NCBI RefSeq assembly: GCF_043555935.1
Contig: NZ_JBIGIB010000004.1
Coordinates: forward strand, 186,001-250,000
Direction of reading: 5' to 3'
From: Pelomonas baiyunensis
Lineage (GTDB): Bacteria > Pseudomonadota > Gammaproteobacteria > Burkholderiales > Burkholderiaceae_C
DNA: 64,000 nt
The stretch's first letter is position 1, and every line of letters starts with the position of its first letter. Below the pieces are notes generated by a model, which made no database searches, was not told the origin of the DNA, and saw only the letters and a program-made list of their open reading frames with translations. Shown piece after piece: positions 16,463 to 24,769 of this stretch. Made by a program: the position numbers and the translations under genes.

Positions 16463-18760
16463 ATGCCCAGCTCAGAAGAAAAACGCGCCCAACTCCGCCA
16501 GGCCGCTCTCGAATATCACGAGTTCCCGACGCCGGGCAAAGTGGCGATTGCGCCGACCAAGCAGTTGATCAACCAGCGCGACCTCGCGCTGGCCTACTCG
16601 CCCGGCGTGGCCGCGGCCTGCGAAGAGATCGTGGCCGACCCGGCCAACGCCTTCCGCTACACCTCGCGCGGCAACCTGGTCGCGGTCGTCTCCAACGGCA
16701 CGGCGGTCCTGGGCCTGGGCAACATCGGGCCCCTGGCGTCCAAGCCGGTCATGGAAGGCAAGGGCGTGCTGTTCAAGAAGTTCGCCGGCATCGACGTCTT
16801 CGACCTCGAAGTGGCCGAGAACGACCTGGACAAGCTCGTCGACGTGATCGCCGCGCTGGAGCCGACCTTCGGCGGCATCAACCTCGAGGACATCAAGGCG
16901 CCGGACTGCTTCTACGTCGAGCGCAAGCTGCGCGAGCGCATGAAGATCCCCGTCTTCCACGACGACCAGCACGGCACGGCCATCGTGGTGGGCGCGGCCT
17001 TCCTGAACGGCCTGAAGGTCGTCGGCAAGGACATCAAGCAGGTCAAGCTCGTCACCTCCGGCGCCGGTGCGGCGGCCCTCGCCTGCATCTCGCTGCTGGT
17101 CAAGCTCGGCCTGCCGCGCGAAAACATCTGGGTGACCGACCTGGCTGGCGTGGTCTACGAAGGCCGCACCGAGCTGATGGACCCGGACAAGGCCGAGTAC
17201 GCACAGAAGACCGACCAGCGCTCGCTGCGCGAAGTGATCCAGGGCGCGGACGTGTTCCTGGGCCTGTCCGCCGGCGGCGTGCTCAAGGCCGACATGGTGG
17301 CCACGATGGCACCTAAGCCGCTGATCTTTGCGCTGGCCAACCCGACGCCCGAGATCCTGCCGGAAGAGGTGAAGGCGGTGCGCGACGACGCCATCATGGC
17401 CACGGGCCGCACCGACTACCCGAACCAGGTCAACAACGTCCTGTGCTTCCCGTACATCTTCCGCGGCGCGCTGGACTCGGGCGCCACGACGATCAACGTC
17501 GAGATGGAAATCGCCGCCGTGCAGGCGATTGCCGAGCTGGCGCAGGCCGAGCAGAGCGAAGTGGTGGCAGCGGCCTACGTGGGCGCCACGTTGAGCTTCG
17601 GCCCGGAGTACCTGATTCCCAAGCCCTTCGACCCGCGACTGATGATGCGCATCGCCCCGGCCGTGGCCAAGGCGGCGGCCGACTCCGGCGTGGCCGCACG
17701 GCCCATCACCGACTGGGACGCTTACCGCGAAAAGCTGCAGAGCTTTGTCTACGCCTCGGGCAACACGATGAAGCCCATCTTCACCGCCGCCAAGCGCGCG
17801 CCGAACAAGCGTGTCGCCTACGCCGAGGGTGAGGAAGAGCGCGTGCTGCGGGCCGCCCAAGTGGTGGTGGACGAAGGCCTGGCGCGCCCGACGCTGATCG
17901 GCCGCCCGGCCGTCATCGCCGAGCGCTGCGAGCGATTTGGCCTGCGTCTGCAGCAAGGGCGCGACTACGACGTCGTCAACGTCGAGAACGACCACCGCTA
18001 CCGCGACTACTGGCAGACCTACCTGCGCATGACCGAGCGCAAGGGCGTGACGGAGCAGCTCGCCAAGATCGAAATGCGCCGCCGCCTGACGCTGATCAGC
18101 GCCATGCTGCTGCACAAGGGCGAGGTCGACGGCATGCTGTGCGGCACCTGGGGCACCACGGCCACGCACCTGCAGTACATCGACCAGGTCATCGGCAAGC
18201 GCGCCGGCGTGAAAACCTACGCCTGCATGAACGGCCTGATCCTGCCGGGCCGCCAGGTCATGCTGGTCGACACCCACGTCAACTACGACCCGACGGCCGA
18301 GCAGTTGGCCGAGATCACCATCATGGCCGCGCAGGAGATGTGCCGCTTCGGCCTGACGCCGAAGGCCGCGCTGCTGTCGCACAGCAATTTCGGCACCAGC
18401 GACAAGCCTTCGGCCGTGAAGATGCGTGACACGCTGGCCCTGCTGAACCAACTCGCCCCCTGGCTGGAAGTCGACGGCGAAATGCACGGCGACACGGCGC
18501 TGGACGCGCCCTACCGCAAGCAGTTGATGCCGCACAGCCCGCTCACCGGCGAAGCCAACCTGCTGGTGCTGCCCAACATCGACGCGGCCAACATCTCCTA
18601 CAACCTGCTCAAGACGACCGCGGGCGGTGGCATCGCCATCGGCCCGGTGCTGCTGGGTGCGGCCAAGCCCGTGCACGTGCTGACGCCCTCAGCCACGGTG
18701 CGACGCATCGTCAACATGACCGCGCTGACGGTGGCCGACGCCAACGCTGCGCGCGGGTGA
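16463..18760 (+). CDS. maeB: NADP-dependent malic enzyme with phosphotransacetylase-like tail
   Basis: A 765-residue two-domain protein that decarboxylates malate to pyruvate, linking the TCA cycle with gluconeogenesis and NADPH supply. The malic-enzyme part (about 1-430) shows YSPGVAAACEEI, FHDDQHGTAIV and a Rossmann GAGAAALA. The C-terminal part (about 440-765) is phosphotransacetylase-like (SNFGTSDKPSAVKMRD, AGGGIAIGP) and is regulatory in studied MaeB proteins. ATG at 16463 gives MPSSEEKRAQLRQAALEYHE, the standard opening; the frame is open 12 codons further upstream. Two hairpins follow the stop. Confidence 0.96.
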   Translation: MPSSEEKRAQLRQAALEYHEFPTPGKVAIAPTKQLINQRDLALAYSPGVAAACEEIVADPANAFRYTSRGNLVAVVSNGTAVLGLGNIGPLASKPVMEGKGVLFKKFAGIDVFDLEVAENDLDKLVDVIAALEPTFGGINLEDIKAPDCFYVERKLRERMKIPVFHDDQHGTAIVVGAAFLNGLKVVGKDIKQVKLVTSGAGAAALACISLLVKLGLPRENIWVTDLAGVVYEGRTELMDPDKAEYAQKTDQRSLREVIQGADVFLGLSAGGVLKADMVATMAPKPLIFALANPTPEILPEEVKAVRDDAIMATGRTDYPNQVNNVLCFPYIFRGALDSGATTINVEMEIAAVQAIAELAQAEQSEVVAAAYVGATLSFGPEYLIPKPFDPRLMMRIAPAVAKAAADSGVAARPITDWDAYREKLQSFVYASGNTMKPIFTAAKRAPNKRVAYAEGEEERVLRAAQVVVDEGLARPTLIGRPAVIAERCERFGLRLQQGRDYDVVNVENDHRYRDYWQTYLRMTERKGVTEQLAKIEMRRRLTLISAMLLHKGEVDGMLCGTWGTTATHLQYIDQVIGKRAGVKTYACMNGLILPGRQVMLVDTHVNYDPTAEQLAEITIMAAQEMCRFGLTPKAALLSHSNFGTSDKPSAVKMRDTLALLNQLAPWLEVDGEMHGDTALDAPYRKQLMPHSPLTGEANLLVLPNIDAANISYNLLKTTAGGGIAIGPVLLGAAKPVHVLTPSATVRRIVNMTALTVADANAARG

Positions 18761-18773
18761 TCGGGTGAGTGGC

Positions 18774-18830
18774 TGAGCGCCAGTCGGAGCGCTCAGGTGC
18801 GCCACCCGGGAACAGGGCCATGCGGCCCTG
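18774..18830 (+). terminator. Tandem hairpins after maeB
   Basis: First stem TGAGCGC (18774-18780) with GCGCTCA (18789-18795); second CAGGGCC (18813-18819) with GGCCCTG (18824-18830) and a 4-base loop. There is no T-run, so termination may need Rho, or these may act as 3' stabilisers. Confidence 0.5.
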
Positions 18831-18858
18831 ACTCCCCCAATTGACAGAAGTTTTCAGT

Positions 18859-18900
18859 CGCAACGCAGCGTCACAGTTGCGTCATGATTCCTTTGGAATC
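18859..18900. promoter_or_regulatory. Two inverted repeats upstream of the RNase promoter
   Basis: CGCAAC (18859-18864) faces GTTGCG (18876-18881), and GATTCC-TTT-GGAATC forms a perfect dyad at 18886-18900. They lie about 70-110 bp before the -35 of the RNase gene in an unusually A/T-rich stretch. They could be operators; no regulator is recognisable. Confidence 0.3.
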
Positions 18901-18968
18901 AACGACTTGAGAGAAAGTAAGCGCATGCTCACAAACCGTTGACTGGGGCTTCGGCCATGGGATGCGGC

Positions 18969-18997
18969 TTGAGCTTTTGGGGGCGCTTCGGTACCAT
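18969..18997 (+). promoter_or_regulatory. Predicted sigma-70 promoter of the RNase-barstar pair
   Basis: TTGAGC at 18969-18974 and TACCAT at 18992-18997 with 17-bp spacing. Transcription would start near 19004, about 20 bp before the GTG at 19024. This also argues against an upstream TTG start at 18997. Confidence 0.55.
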
Positions 18998-19023
18998 TGT
19001 GGTTTTCGAAGCAGGGTAAACCC

Positions 19024-19443
19024 GTGTTTTTGCTCTCTTGGTTGGCGCGCTCCGGCGCCTCGGCGGCTCTGTCCGCCCTGCTGCTGTCCGGCATCGCCGG
19101 CGGTGCGCAAGCCAAAGAAGCCGCCCCCGCGACGCCCGCTCTGGCCGAAATTCAGCTGAGCGAGTTGCCCGCCCAAGCTCAGGAAACGCACCGGCTCATC
19201 CTTGCCGGTGGCCCGTTTCCTTACAGCAAGGACGGCACCGTCTTCGGCAATCGCGAGCGCCAGCTTCCCCGCCAGGCCCGCGGCTTCTACCGCGAGTACA
19301 CGGTCAAAACCCCAGGCGCCCGGAACCGGGGTGCCCGCCGCATTGTGTGCGGCGGCACGCCCCCCACTGCGCCCGAGGCCTGCTTCTACACCGACGATCA
19401 CTACGCCAGCTTCAAGCGCATTCGCGCCCAGGCCACGCGGTGA
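19024..19443 (+). CDS. Secreted guanyl-specific ribonuclease (RNase Sa/N1 family)
   Basis: A 139-residue protein with a signal peptide (1-30, cleavage after AQA) and a C-terminal microbial RNase domain. Expected catalytic residues are present: Glu91 in YREYTV, Arg105/106 in ARRIV, and His126 in DDHYASF. Cys109 and Cys120 can form a disulphide. The enzyme would cut single-stranded RNA after G in the periplasm or outside the cell. I choose GTG at 19024, preceded by AGGG and downstream of the predicted promoter. The next gene encodes barstar, its expected cytoplasmic inhibitor. Confidence 0.88.
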   Translation: MFLLSWLARSGASAALSALLLSGIAGGAQAKEAAPATPALAEIQLSELPAQAQETHRLILAGGPFPYSKDGTVFGNRERQLPRQARGFYREYTVKTPGARNRGARRIVCGGTPPTAPEACFYTDDHYASFKRIRAQATR

Positions 19444-19490
19444 GCGCCCAGGATTCAGCAGTTTTGTGACTTGAAAGGAGGAACGCGACC

Positions 19491-19886
19491 ATGCTTTTGC
19501 AGACCGTCCGTCCCAATATCGTGCAGGCCATCCGGGCCTACAGGGTCGAGGACTTGATGCAGGCCGCCCAAGAAGCGGGCCAGCATTTCCTGTACGCCAA
19601 CCTGTCGGAGGCGCAGTCCAAGCAAGACGTGTTGGACGGCATCGCCCAGGCCTTTCTGTTCCCAGCTCACTTTGGCAAGAACCTGGACGCGCTGCATGAC
19701 TGCATGACCGACCTCGTCCACAAGGCCGGCGCGCAGCCGGGCTTCGTGGTGGTGCTGGAGCAGTTGCCGGACAACATCCGCTTCGACCGCGAGGCGCGCG
19801 AGCAACTGCTGGACGTCTTCCGCGACACGGCCGACTACTGGGCCGATCGGAAGATTCCCTTCCGGTGTTTCTATTCTTTTCAGTAG
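19491..19886 (+). CDS. Barstar-family ribonuclease inhibitor
   Basis: A 131-residue barstar-like protein that should block the active site of the co-encoded RNase before export. The family core is visible as FLYANLSEAQSKQDVLDGIA followed by FLFPAHFGKNLDALHDCMTDL, which carries the helix that plugs the RNase, with Asp and Asn at the expected places. The N-terminal extension of about 25 residues is longer than in Bacillus barstar. ATG follows AAAGGAGG, a much stronger site than that of the RNase gene, so inhibitor should be made in excess. It starts 47 bp after the RNase stop. Confidence 0.9.
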   Translation: MLLQTVRPNIVQAIRAYRVEDLMQAAQEAGQHFLYANLSEAQSKQDVLDGIAQAFLFPAHFGKNLDALHDCMTDLVHKAGAQPGFVVVLEQLPDNIRFDREAREQLLDVFRDTADYWADRKIPFRCFYSFQ

Positions 19887-19921
19887 CCCGCTCCCAAGAA
19901 AACGGGTCATGGGAGCGGGCT
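19885..19921. terminator. 12-bp hairpin directly after barstar stop
   Basis: AGCCCGCTCCCA at 19885-19896 pairs perfectly with TGGGAGCGGGCT at 19910-19921 around a 13-base loop. No T-run. It overlaps the barstar stop codon, so it may stabilise the mRNA rather than terminate. Confidence 0.5.
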
Positions 19922-20059
19922 GCTGAGGTGGCCCCGGTGGTTGAAAAGCCTGCGCCGAAAAGCGCGAAGTCGACAATTGGCAACCCCAACTTCGGCATGA
20001 ACATGCCGATGATGTGCAGCGCCTTCGACACGTCCATGTGGCTCAACGCCGCATAACAA

Positions 20060-20097
20060 GCCCCCGAGGGGGCTGCTCGCGGCCCGGCAAAGCCGGT
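20060..20097. repeat. GC-rich palindromic intergenic element, copy B
   Basis: GCCCCCGAGGGGGC followed by GCGGCCCGGC and CCGG. It resembles copies A and C. It lies between the barstar gene and the rsmA terminator. The rest of the 19922-20118 stretch shows no supported gene. Confidence 0.45.
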
Positions 20098-20118
20098 TCC
20101 GCTGCAGCTGCTGGAGGA

Positions 20119-20147
20119 AACAAAGCCCGCTCTTGGCGGGCTTTGTT
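20119..20147. terminator. Bidirectional terminator between barstar and rsmA
   Basis: AACAAAGCCCGC (20119-20130), loop TCTTG, then GCGGGCTTTGTT (20136-20147), continuing GTTTCT. The perfect 12-bp stem has A/T-rich ends on both sides, so it can end transcription of rsmA (21 bp after its stop) and of the barstar unit. Confidence 0.85.
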
Positions 20148-20168
20148 GTTTCTGGCTTCGCCTGTGGC

Positions 20169-20963
20169 TCAGGCGGCGGACTTGGCCTGCGCCGCGACTT
20201 GAAGGGCCAGGTCCACGAACTCCACGACCGGCACTTCCTCCGCGCGGCGCTGCAGATCGAAATGGCCCGAAAAGCCGCGCTCAGTCAGCCAGTGGCCGAG
20301 GCTGTGACGCAGCAGCTTGCGGCGCTGGGAGAAGGCGCTGGCAACCAGGTCGCCGAGGAGCGCCGGGTCAACGGCCGGTGGGGTCTTGAGCGGCAGCATG
20401 CGCACGATGGCCGAGTCCACGCGCGGCGGCGGGTCGAAAGCCTCGGGCGGCACATCCAGCACCGATTCGATGTCATAGCGCCACTGCAACATCACGCTCA
20501 GACGTCCGTAGTCCTTGCTGCCCGGGCCGGCGGCCATGCGGTCCACCACTTCCTTTTGCAGCATGAAGTGCTGGTCCACGACGTCGTCCACCGCCTGCAG
20601 CAGGTGGAACAGGATGGGCGTGGAGATGTTGTACGGCAGGTTGCCCACCACGCGCAGCTTGGCACCCTTGGCGGCGGCCAGCTCGCGGAAGTCGACCTTG
20701 AGCACGTCGCTCTCGATGACCACGACGTCATCACGCTTGCGCAGGCGCGCCGCCAAATCGCGGTCCAGTTCCACCACGGTCAGCGGCACCGAACCGGCAG
20801 GGATGCGCGCCAGCAGCGGCAAGGTCATCGCCCCCAATCCGGGGCCGATCTCCACCAAGGTCTCACCTGCCTGGGGGTCGATGAGATCGACGATGGCGTC
20901 GATCAACACGGTGTCCGTCAGGAAGTGCTGGCCGAACCGCTTGCGGGGGATGTGCTTGCTCAT
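20169..20963 (-). CDS. rsmA: 16S rRNA (A1518/A1519) dimethyltransferase
   Basis: A 264-residue KsgA-type methyltransferase that dimethylates two adenines near the 3' end of 16S rRNA. Motifs: RKRFGQHFL at the start, VEIGPGLGAMT (SAM-binding), VVELDRDLA, and the catalytic NLPYNIS. The ATG at 20963 follows GGAGG; the frame is open upstream, but only this start gives the family N-terminus. It follows surA after 40 bp, forming the usual lptD-surA-rsmA arrangement. Confidence 0.96.
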   Translation of the reverse strand: MSKHIPRKRFGQHFLTDTVLIDAIVDLIDPQAGETLVEIGPGLGAMTLPLLARIPAGSVPLTVVELDRDLAARLRKRDDVVVIESDVLKVDFRELAAAKGAKLRVVGNLPYNISTPILFHLLQAVDDVVDQHFMLQKEVVDRMAAGPGSKDYGRLSVMLQWRYDIESVLDVPPEAFDPPPRVDSAIVRMLPLKTPPAVDPALLGDLVASAFSQRRKLLRHSLGHWLTERGFSGHFDLQRRAEEVPVVEFVDLALQVAAQAKSAA

Positions 20964-21003
20964 GAACGGCCTCCTGCCGCGCGCGGCTTCAGTGCCGTCG
21001 GGC

Positions 21004-22314
21004 TCAATCCAGCCACTCGCGCACTTCCACGAAGGCCTTGGCGCGGAGTTCCTTGACCCAGTCTTGATACGCCTCGTCGTACTTCTGCTCACGCAGGGCC
21101 CCACGGGCCTGATCGCGCAGTTGCTTCATTTCGACGTCCACGGTGCGCCGCTCCAGCACCTGGATCAGGTGCACGCCGAAGCGCGACACCACCGGGCCCG
21201 AGATGCCGTTCAGCGGCAGCGCATTCATGGCTTCTTCGAACTCGGGGACGAAGCCGCCCGCGCCCATCCAGCCCAGGTCGCCGCCTTCGGGCGCGCTGCC
21301 GTCTTCGGAGTTGTCCTTGGCGAGCTGCTCGAACTTGGCCTGGCCGCCTTCGATCTGACGCTTGAATTCCGACAGGCGGCGCGCCGCCACCTCGGCCGTC
21401 AGTTGCGCCGACGGGCGCAGCAGGATGTGTCGGGCACGGGTTTGGACGCTTTGCGTGAGCGACGCCGCGCCCTGGCGCTCGACCACCTTCAGGATGTGAA
21501 AACCGGCGCCGCTGCGCAGCAGCGTGGACGCGACCTCGCCGGTCTTGAGCCCTTGCACCGCCGTCACGAACACATCGGGCAGACGATCGGCCGGGCGCAG
21601 GCCGATTTCGCCGCCGCGCTCTTTGTTGGAGTCTTCAGAGATCTCGCGGGCGACGCGAGCAAAGTCTTCGCCGGCCTTGATCCGGGCCAGGGCGGCTTCG
21701 GCCCGCGCCTTGCGCTCGGCAATCTGCGCCTCGGTGGACCGCTCCGGCACCGGCACCAACACCTGCGCGAGGTTGAGCTGGCCGCCGTTGGCCAGGTCAG
21801 CGCGCTTCTTGTCGAGGTAGGCGTCGATCTCAGCGTCAGTGATCTTGATGCGGCCCTGCACTTCGCGCTCGCGCACGCGCTCGGTCATCATCTGGTCGCG
21901 CAGGTTCTCGCGGAAGCTCTTGTAGTCGGTGCCGTCCTGCTTCAGGCGCTCACGCAGTTGCTCCATCGTGAGCTTGTTCTGCGCGGCCACGTTGGCCACC
22001 ACGCGGTCCAGCTCCGCTTCGTCCACGCGCTGGCCGTTTTCGCGGGCGTAGGTCACCAGCACGCGGTCCTCGATCAGCGCTTCCAGCGCCTGCTTGCGCA
22101 GGCCCGTGGTTTCGGGCATCACCTCGCCGCGTTGGCGGGCTTCCTGGCGCAGGCGTTCGGTGCGCTGCACCACCTCGCTGGCGGCCACGACGTCCTGGTT
22201 GACGACGGCGGCGATGTAGTCCCCCGGCTGCAGCGTCGGCGTCTGGGCCGGGGCCTGGAAGGCGGCCAGGGCCAGCGTCACGGCGAGGAGGGAGGGGGCG
22301 AGGCGATGCATCAT
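21004..22314 (-). CDS. surA: Periplasmic chaperone/peptidyl-prolyl isomerase SurA
   Basis: A 436-residue chaperone that escorts outer-membrane proteins to BAM. A signal peptide ends APAQ near residue 23. The N-terminal SurA domain has AAVVNQDVVAASEV, and two parvulin domains follow, each with the typical RHILL/AQVLV and GGxLGW/GGEIGLR blocks (GGDLGWMGAGGFVPEFEEAM in the second). ATG at 22314 overlaps the lptD stop by 4 bp (ATGA), coupling the two; LptD is a known SurA client. Confidence 0.95.
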   Translation of the reverse strand: MMHRLAPSLLAVTLALAAFQAPAQTPTLQPGDYIAAVVNQDVVAASEVVQRTERLRQEARQRGEVMPETTGLRKQALEALIEDRVLVTYARENGQRVDEAELDRVVANVAAQNKLTMEQLRERLKQDGTDYKSFRENLRDQMMTERVREREVQGRIKITDAEIDAYLDKKRADLANGGQLNLAQVLVPVPERSTEAQIAERKARAEAALARIKAGEDFARVAREISEDSNKERGGEIGLRPADRLPDVFVTAVQGLKTGEVASTLLRSGAGFHILKVVERQGAASLTQSVQTRARHILLRPSAQLTAEVAARRLSEFKRQIEGGQAKFEQLAKDNSEDGSAPEGGDLGWMGAGGFVPEFEEAMNALPLNGISGPVVSRFGVHLIQVLERRTVDVEMKQLRDQARGALREQKYDEAYQDWVKELRAKAFVEVREWLD

Positions 22315-24695
22315 GGTAGGAAATCTGAACTCGGCGAGCGGTCGGAGCTCAGCCTTCGGTAACCGGGAACATTGTCCTTCAAGACCTTGAGCGCGTTGGA
22401 CCCCAGCTGGGACAGGCCCACCAGCTCCAGCTGCAGCATCAAACGGGTGTTGGTTTCGGCCCGGCCCGTGGACAGGCGCTCGATGCCCCAGCGCAGCACC
22501 CAGCAGCCGGCGTCGTACTCGAAGCCCATGACCGAGTCGGTCAGGCGGCGGTCGCGCAGCGAGTACTGCACGCGGCCCGCGCTGTACCACGCGCCACCAC
22601 AGGCCTGGCTGTCCGCCCCGCGCGAGGTGACGGGCGTGCCGTACAGCGGCCACTGCCAAGCCAGCTCGACCTGCTCGCTCTGGCCACGCGCCAGGCGGTA
22701 GGCCACGCTCACCGTCTTGAAGTTGCCCGGCGAGTACCGCGCGCGCATCACCGAGCGCACCGACCGGTTGGTCTCGGGGTTGAACTCCAGGGTGCCGTCG
22801 GCCCACCACTTTTCATCCAGATGGGCGGAGGCCGCCAGCAGCAGGTCGGAGAACCGCTGCGTGACCGGCTGGCCTTCCGGCGTGATGCGCTGGTCGCGGA
22901 ACAAGAAGCGCTGCACCGCCCCGAGCCGCAAGATCTCTTCGCCCTGCGAAGCGCTGATCCAGCGGCTGGTGGCGCCGACGCTCAGCGCGTGCAGGTCCGA
23001 CACCCGATCCACACCCGAGAACGGGTTGTCGGTGTAGATGGAGTCGAAGTTGAAGTCCTTGGCTGCGGAATCGAAATTCGGCAGGTTGGCCTGATCCCGG
23101 AACGGCGTGTTCACGTACAGCAGACGCGGCTCCAGGCTCTGGCGGTACTCGCGGCCCAGCAGCGTGGTGTCGCGCTCGAACACCCAGCCGTGGTCGATGC
23201 TGAAGGTCGGGATGACCCGGCTCATGCGCTGCCGGCCGTCGGCCTGCGGGCGAGCCAGGTCGTACGCCGCCGCATTGAACGACGCGCGCGGAATGAACCA
23301 CCACGCCTCACCCCCCAGCGGGGCGGCCACGTGGCCCAGGGCATGCACGCGCTGGCCGCCGCGCGCCTGGCCGGCCAAGGCCGAGCCGGGCAGGTCGAAG
23401 CGGTTGTATTCCAGCTCCAGCCCGCCTTCGAGACGGGCCTTGCGCCCCCAGGGCCGGAAGCTGTCCAGCACCGCTTCGTCGGCCGCCGTGGTCACGCGCA
23501 CGCCGATCTGCGGGCTGCGCTGGTAGGGCGTGTCGAACTGGGACTGCGTGTCGGTGCCCTGCAGCGTCTGCCAGCGCTGCACGCGGGCGTAGGTGTCGAT
23601 GACGCCCCACGACAGCTCCCGCTGGCGGTTCAAGGCGAAGTCGCTGGCCAGCAGGCGCGGCGTCTGGCTTTCGACGCGGCGCGACATGTCCTTCCAGTAG
23701 TCGTCGTCCGACACGCGCTCGCTCTTGAGGCGGTAGCGCCAGTCGCCGAAGACCTGGCCGTCGTTGTTGAGCTTCAAGCTCCAGCGCGAGCGGCCGAACA
23801 CGCGGTCGCTGGGCAGCAGGTCGACGTTGATGCGGCCGGCGTGACCGGGCTCCAGGTAGCGGAACTCGCTGTCCAGGCCCACGCCGCGCTTGGTCATCAC
23901 GAACGGCGTGAACGTGGCGTCGCGCTGCGGCGCGATGTTCCAGTAGTACGGCACCCCGGTTTCCAGACCGCTGCGGTTGTCCAGGAACAGATTGGGCGGC
24001 AGCCAGCCGGACTTGCGCGCGGAGCTGAGCGGGAAGCTCAGGCTGGGCGCCGCCAGCAAGGGCACGCCCAGGAAGCGCAACACCGCGCCGTCGGCCTCGC
24101 CTTCGTTGCCCGCCACGTCCAGCCGCAGCTTGCGGGCGGTGATCTGCCACGCGGGCTCCTGCCCCTCCACGGCCGGGCAGCTGCTGTAGCTGCCGTCGGT
24201 GGCGCTCATGTGCTCGCTGTCCTGGAACTTCAGCACCTTGGCCTTGCCCGCGCCGCCGGTGGCCGCCAGGAAGAAGCTCGGGTTCAGGAACTCGCCTTCG
24301 AACCGGTTCACGTACAGCTGCAGCAGCGGGCCGCTGAACACGTTGCCGTTGTGCTGGATGCGCACCTGGCCCTCGGCGCGGGCGAAGTCGTCGGCGATGC
24401 GGTAGTCGAGCTGATCGGCGCTCAGCAGCAGGTCGCCGTAGCGCATCTCCACATGGTCACGCGCCTGGGCCTCTTGATCGGCCTGCGCCGACAGCTGCCC
24501 GGCGGAAATCACCAACGCGGGCTTGCCGGCCGCCTTGTTCGGCGCACCGAGCACGCGGCTGGGGCGCAGGGGCACGGCAGGATCGGCCACGGGCGACTGG
24601 GCATGCGCCCCACCCCAACCGGACAAGGCCAGGGCGATGAACGTGGGCAGGGAGGCGGGTGGGGGGAGGCGGAACGGGCGCGGCACAGGCTGCAA
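22311..24695 (-). CDS. lptD: LPS-assembly outer membrane protein LptD
   Basis: A 794-residue beta-barrel that inserts lipopolysaccharide into the outer leaflet together with LptE. A signal peptide (about 1-32, GGAHA) precedes the OstA/LptA-like jellyroll (about 60-200: ARDHVEMRYGDLLLSADQLDY), followed by the LptD barrel (RKSGWLPPNLFLDNRSGLETGVPYYWNIAP). Cysteines Cys174 and two near the C-terminus are available for disulphides. The C-terminal part QLGSNALKVLKDNVPGYR is typical. It is transcribed divergently from the AmgK-like remnant, as intact amgK is in relatives. Confidence 0.95.
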   Translation of the reverse strand: MQPVPRPFRLPPPASLPTFIALALSGWGGAHAQSPVADPAVPLRPSRVLGAPNKAAGKPALVISAGQLSAQADQEAQARDHVEMRYGDLLLSADQLDYRIADDFARAEGQVRIQHNGNVFSGPLLQLYVNRFEGEFLNPSFFLAATGGAGKAKVLKFQDSEHMSATDGSYSSCPAVEGQEPAWQITARKLRLDVAGNEGEADGAVLRFLGVPLLAAPSLSFPLSSARKSGWLPPNLFLDNRSGLETGVPYYWNIAPQRDATFTPFVMTKRGVGLDSEFRYLEPGHAGRINVDLLPSDRVFGRSRWSLKLNNDGQVFGDWRYRLKSERVSDDDYWKDMSRRVESQTPRLLASDFALNRQRELSWGVIDTYARVQRWQTLQGTDTQSQFDTPYQRSPQIGVRVTTAADEAVLDSFRPWGRKARLEGGLELEYNRFDLPGSALAGQARGGQRVHALGHVAAPLGGEAWWFIPRASFNAAAYDLARPQADGRQRMSRVIPTFSIDHGWVFERDTTLLGREYRQSLEPRLLYVNTPFRDQANLPNFDSAAKDFNFDSIYTDNPFSGVDRVSDLHALSVGATSRWISASQGEEILRLGAVQRFLFRDQRITPEGQPVTQRFSDLLLAASAHLDEKWWADGTLEFNPETNRSVRSVMRARYSPGNFKTVSVAYRLARGQSEQVELAWQWPLYGTPVTSRGADSQACGGAWYSAGRVQYSLRDRRLTDSVMGFEYDAGCWVLRWGIERLSTGRAETNTRLMLQLELVGLSQLGSNALKVLKDNVPGYRRLSSDRSPSSDFLP

Positions 24696-24769
24696 AAAGG
24701 CTCGGGGTCGGTGAGGAGGCCGGGGCCGGCGGTTCTTAGAATTTGATTATCCATGAGGGCTTTCACTCC

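Noticed and set aside
16472..18676. A 734-codon antisense frame over maeB
   Set aside because: Low-complexity His/Val/Gln-rich translation opposite a fully recognisable malic enzyme; a shadow.
18997..19023. TTG at 18997 as the RNase start codon
   Set aside because: It overlaps the predicted -10 element. GTG at 19024 has an upstream AGGG and gives a normal signal peptide.
19865..20056. 63-codon frame after barstar
   Set aside because: Overlaps barstar's end and a strong hairpin; no ribosome binding site or family resemblance.
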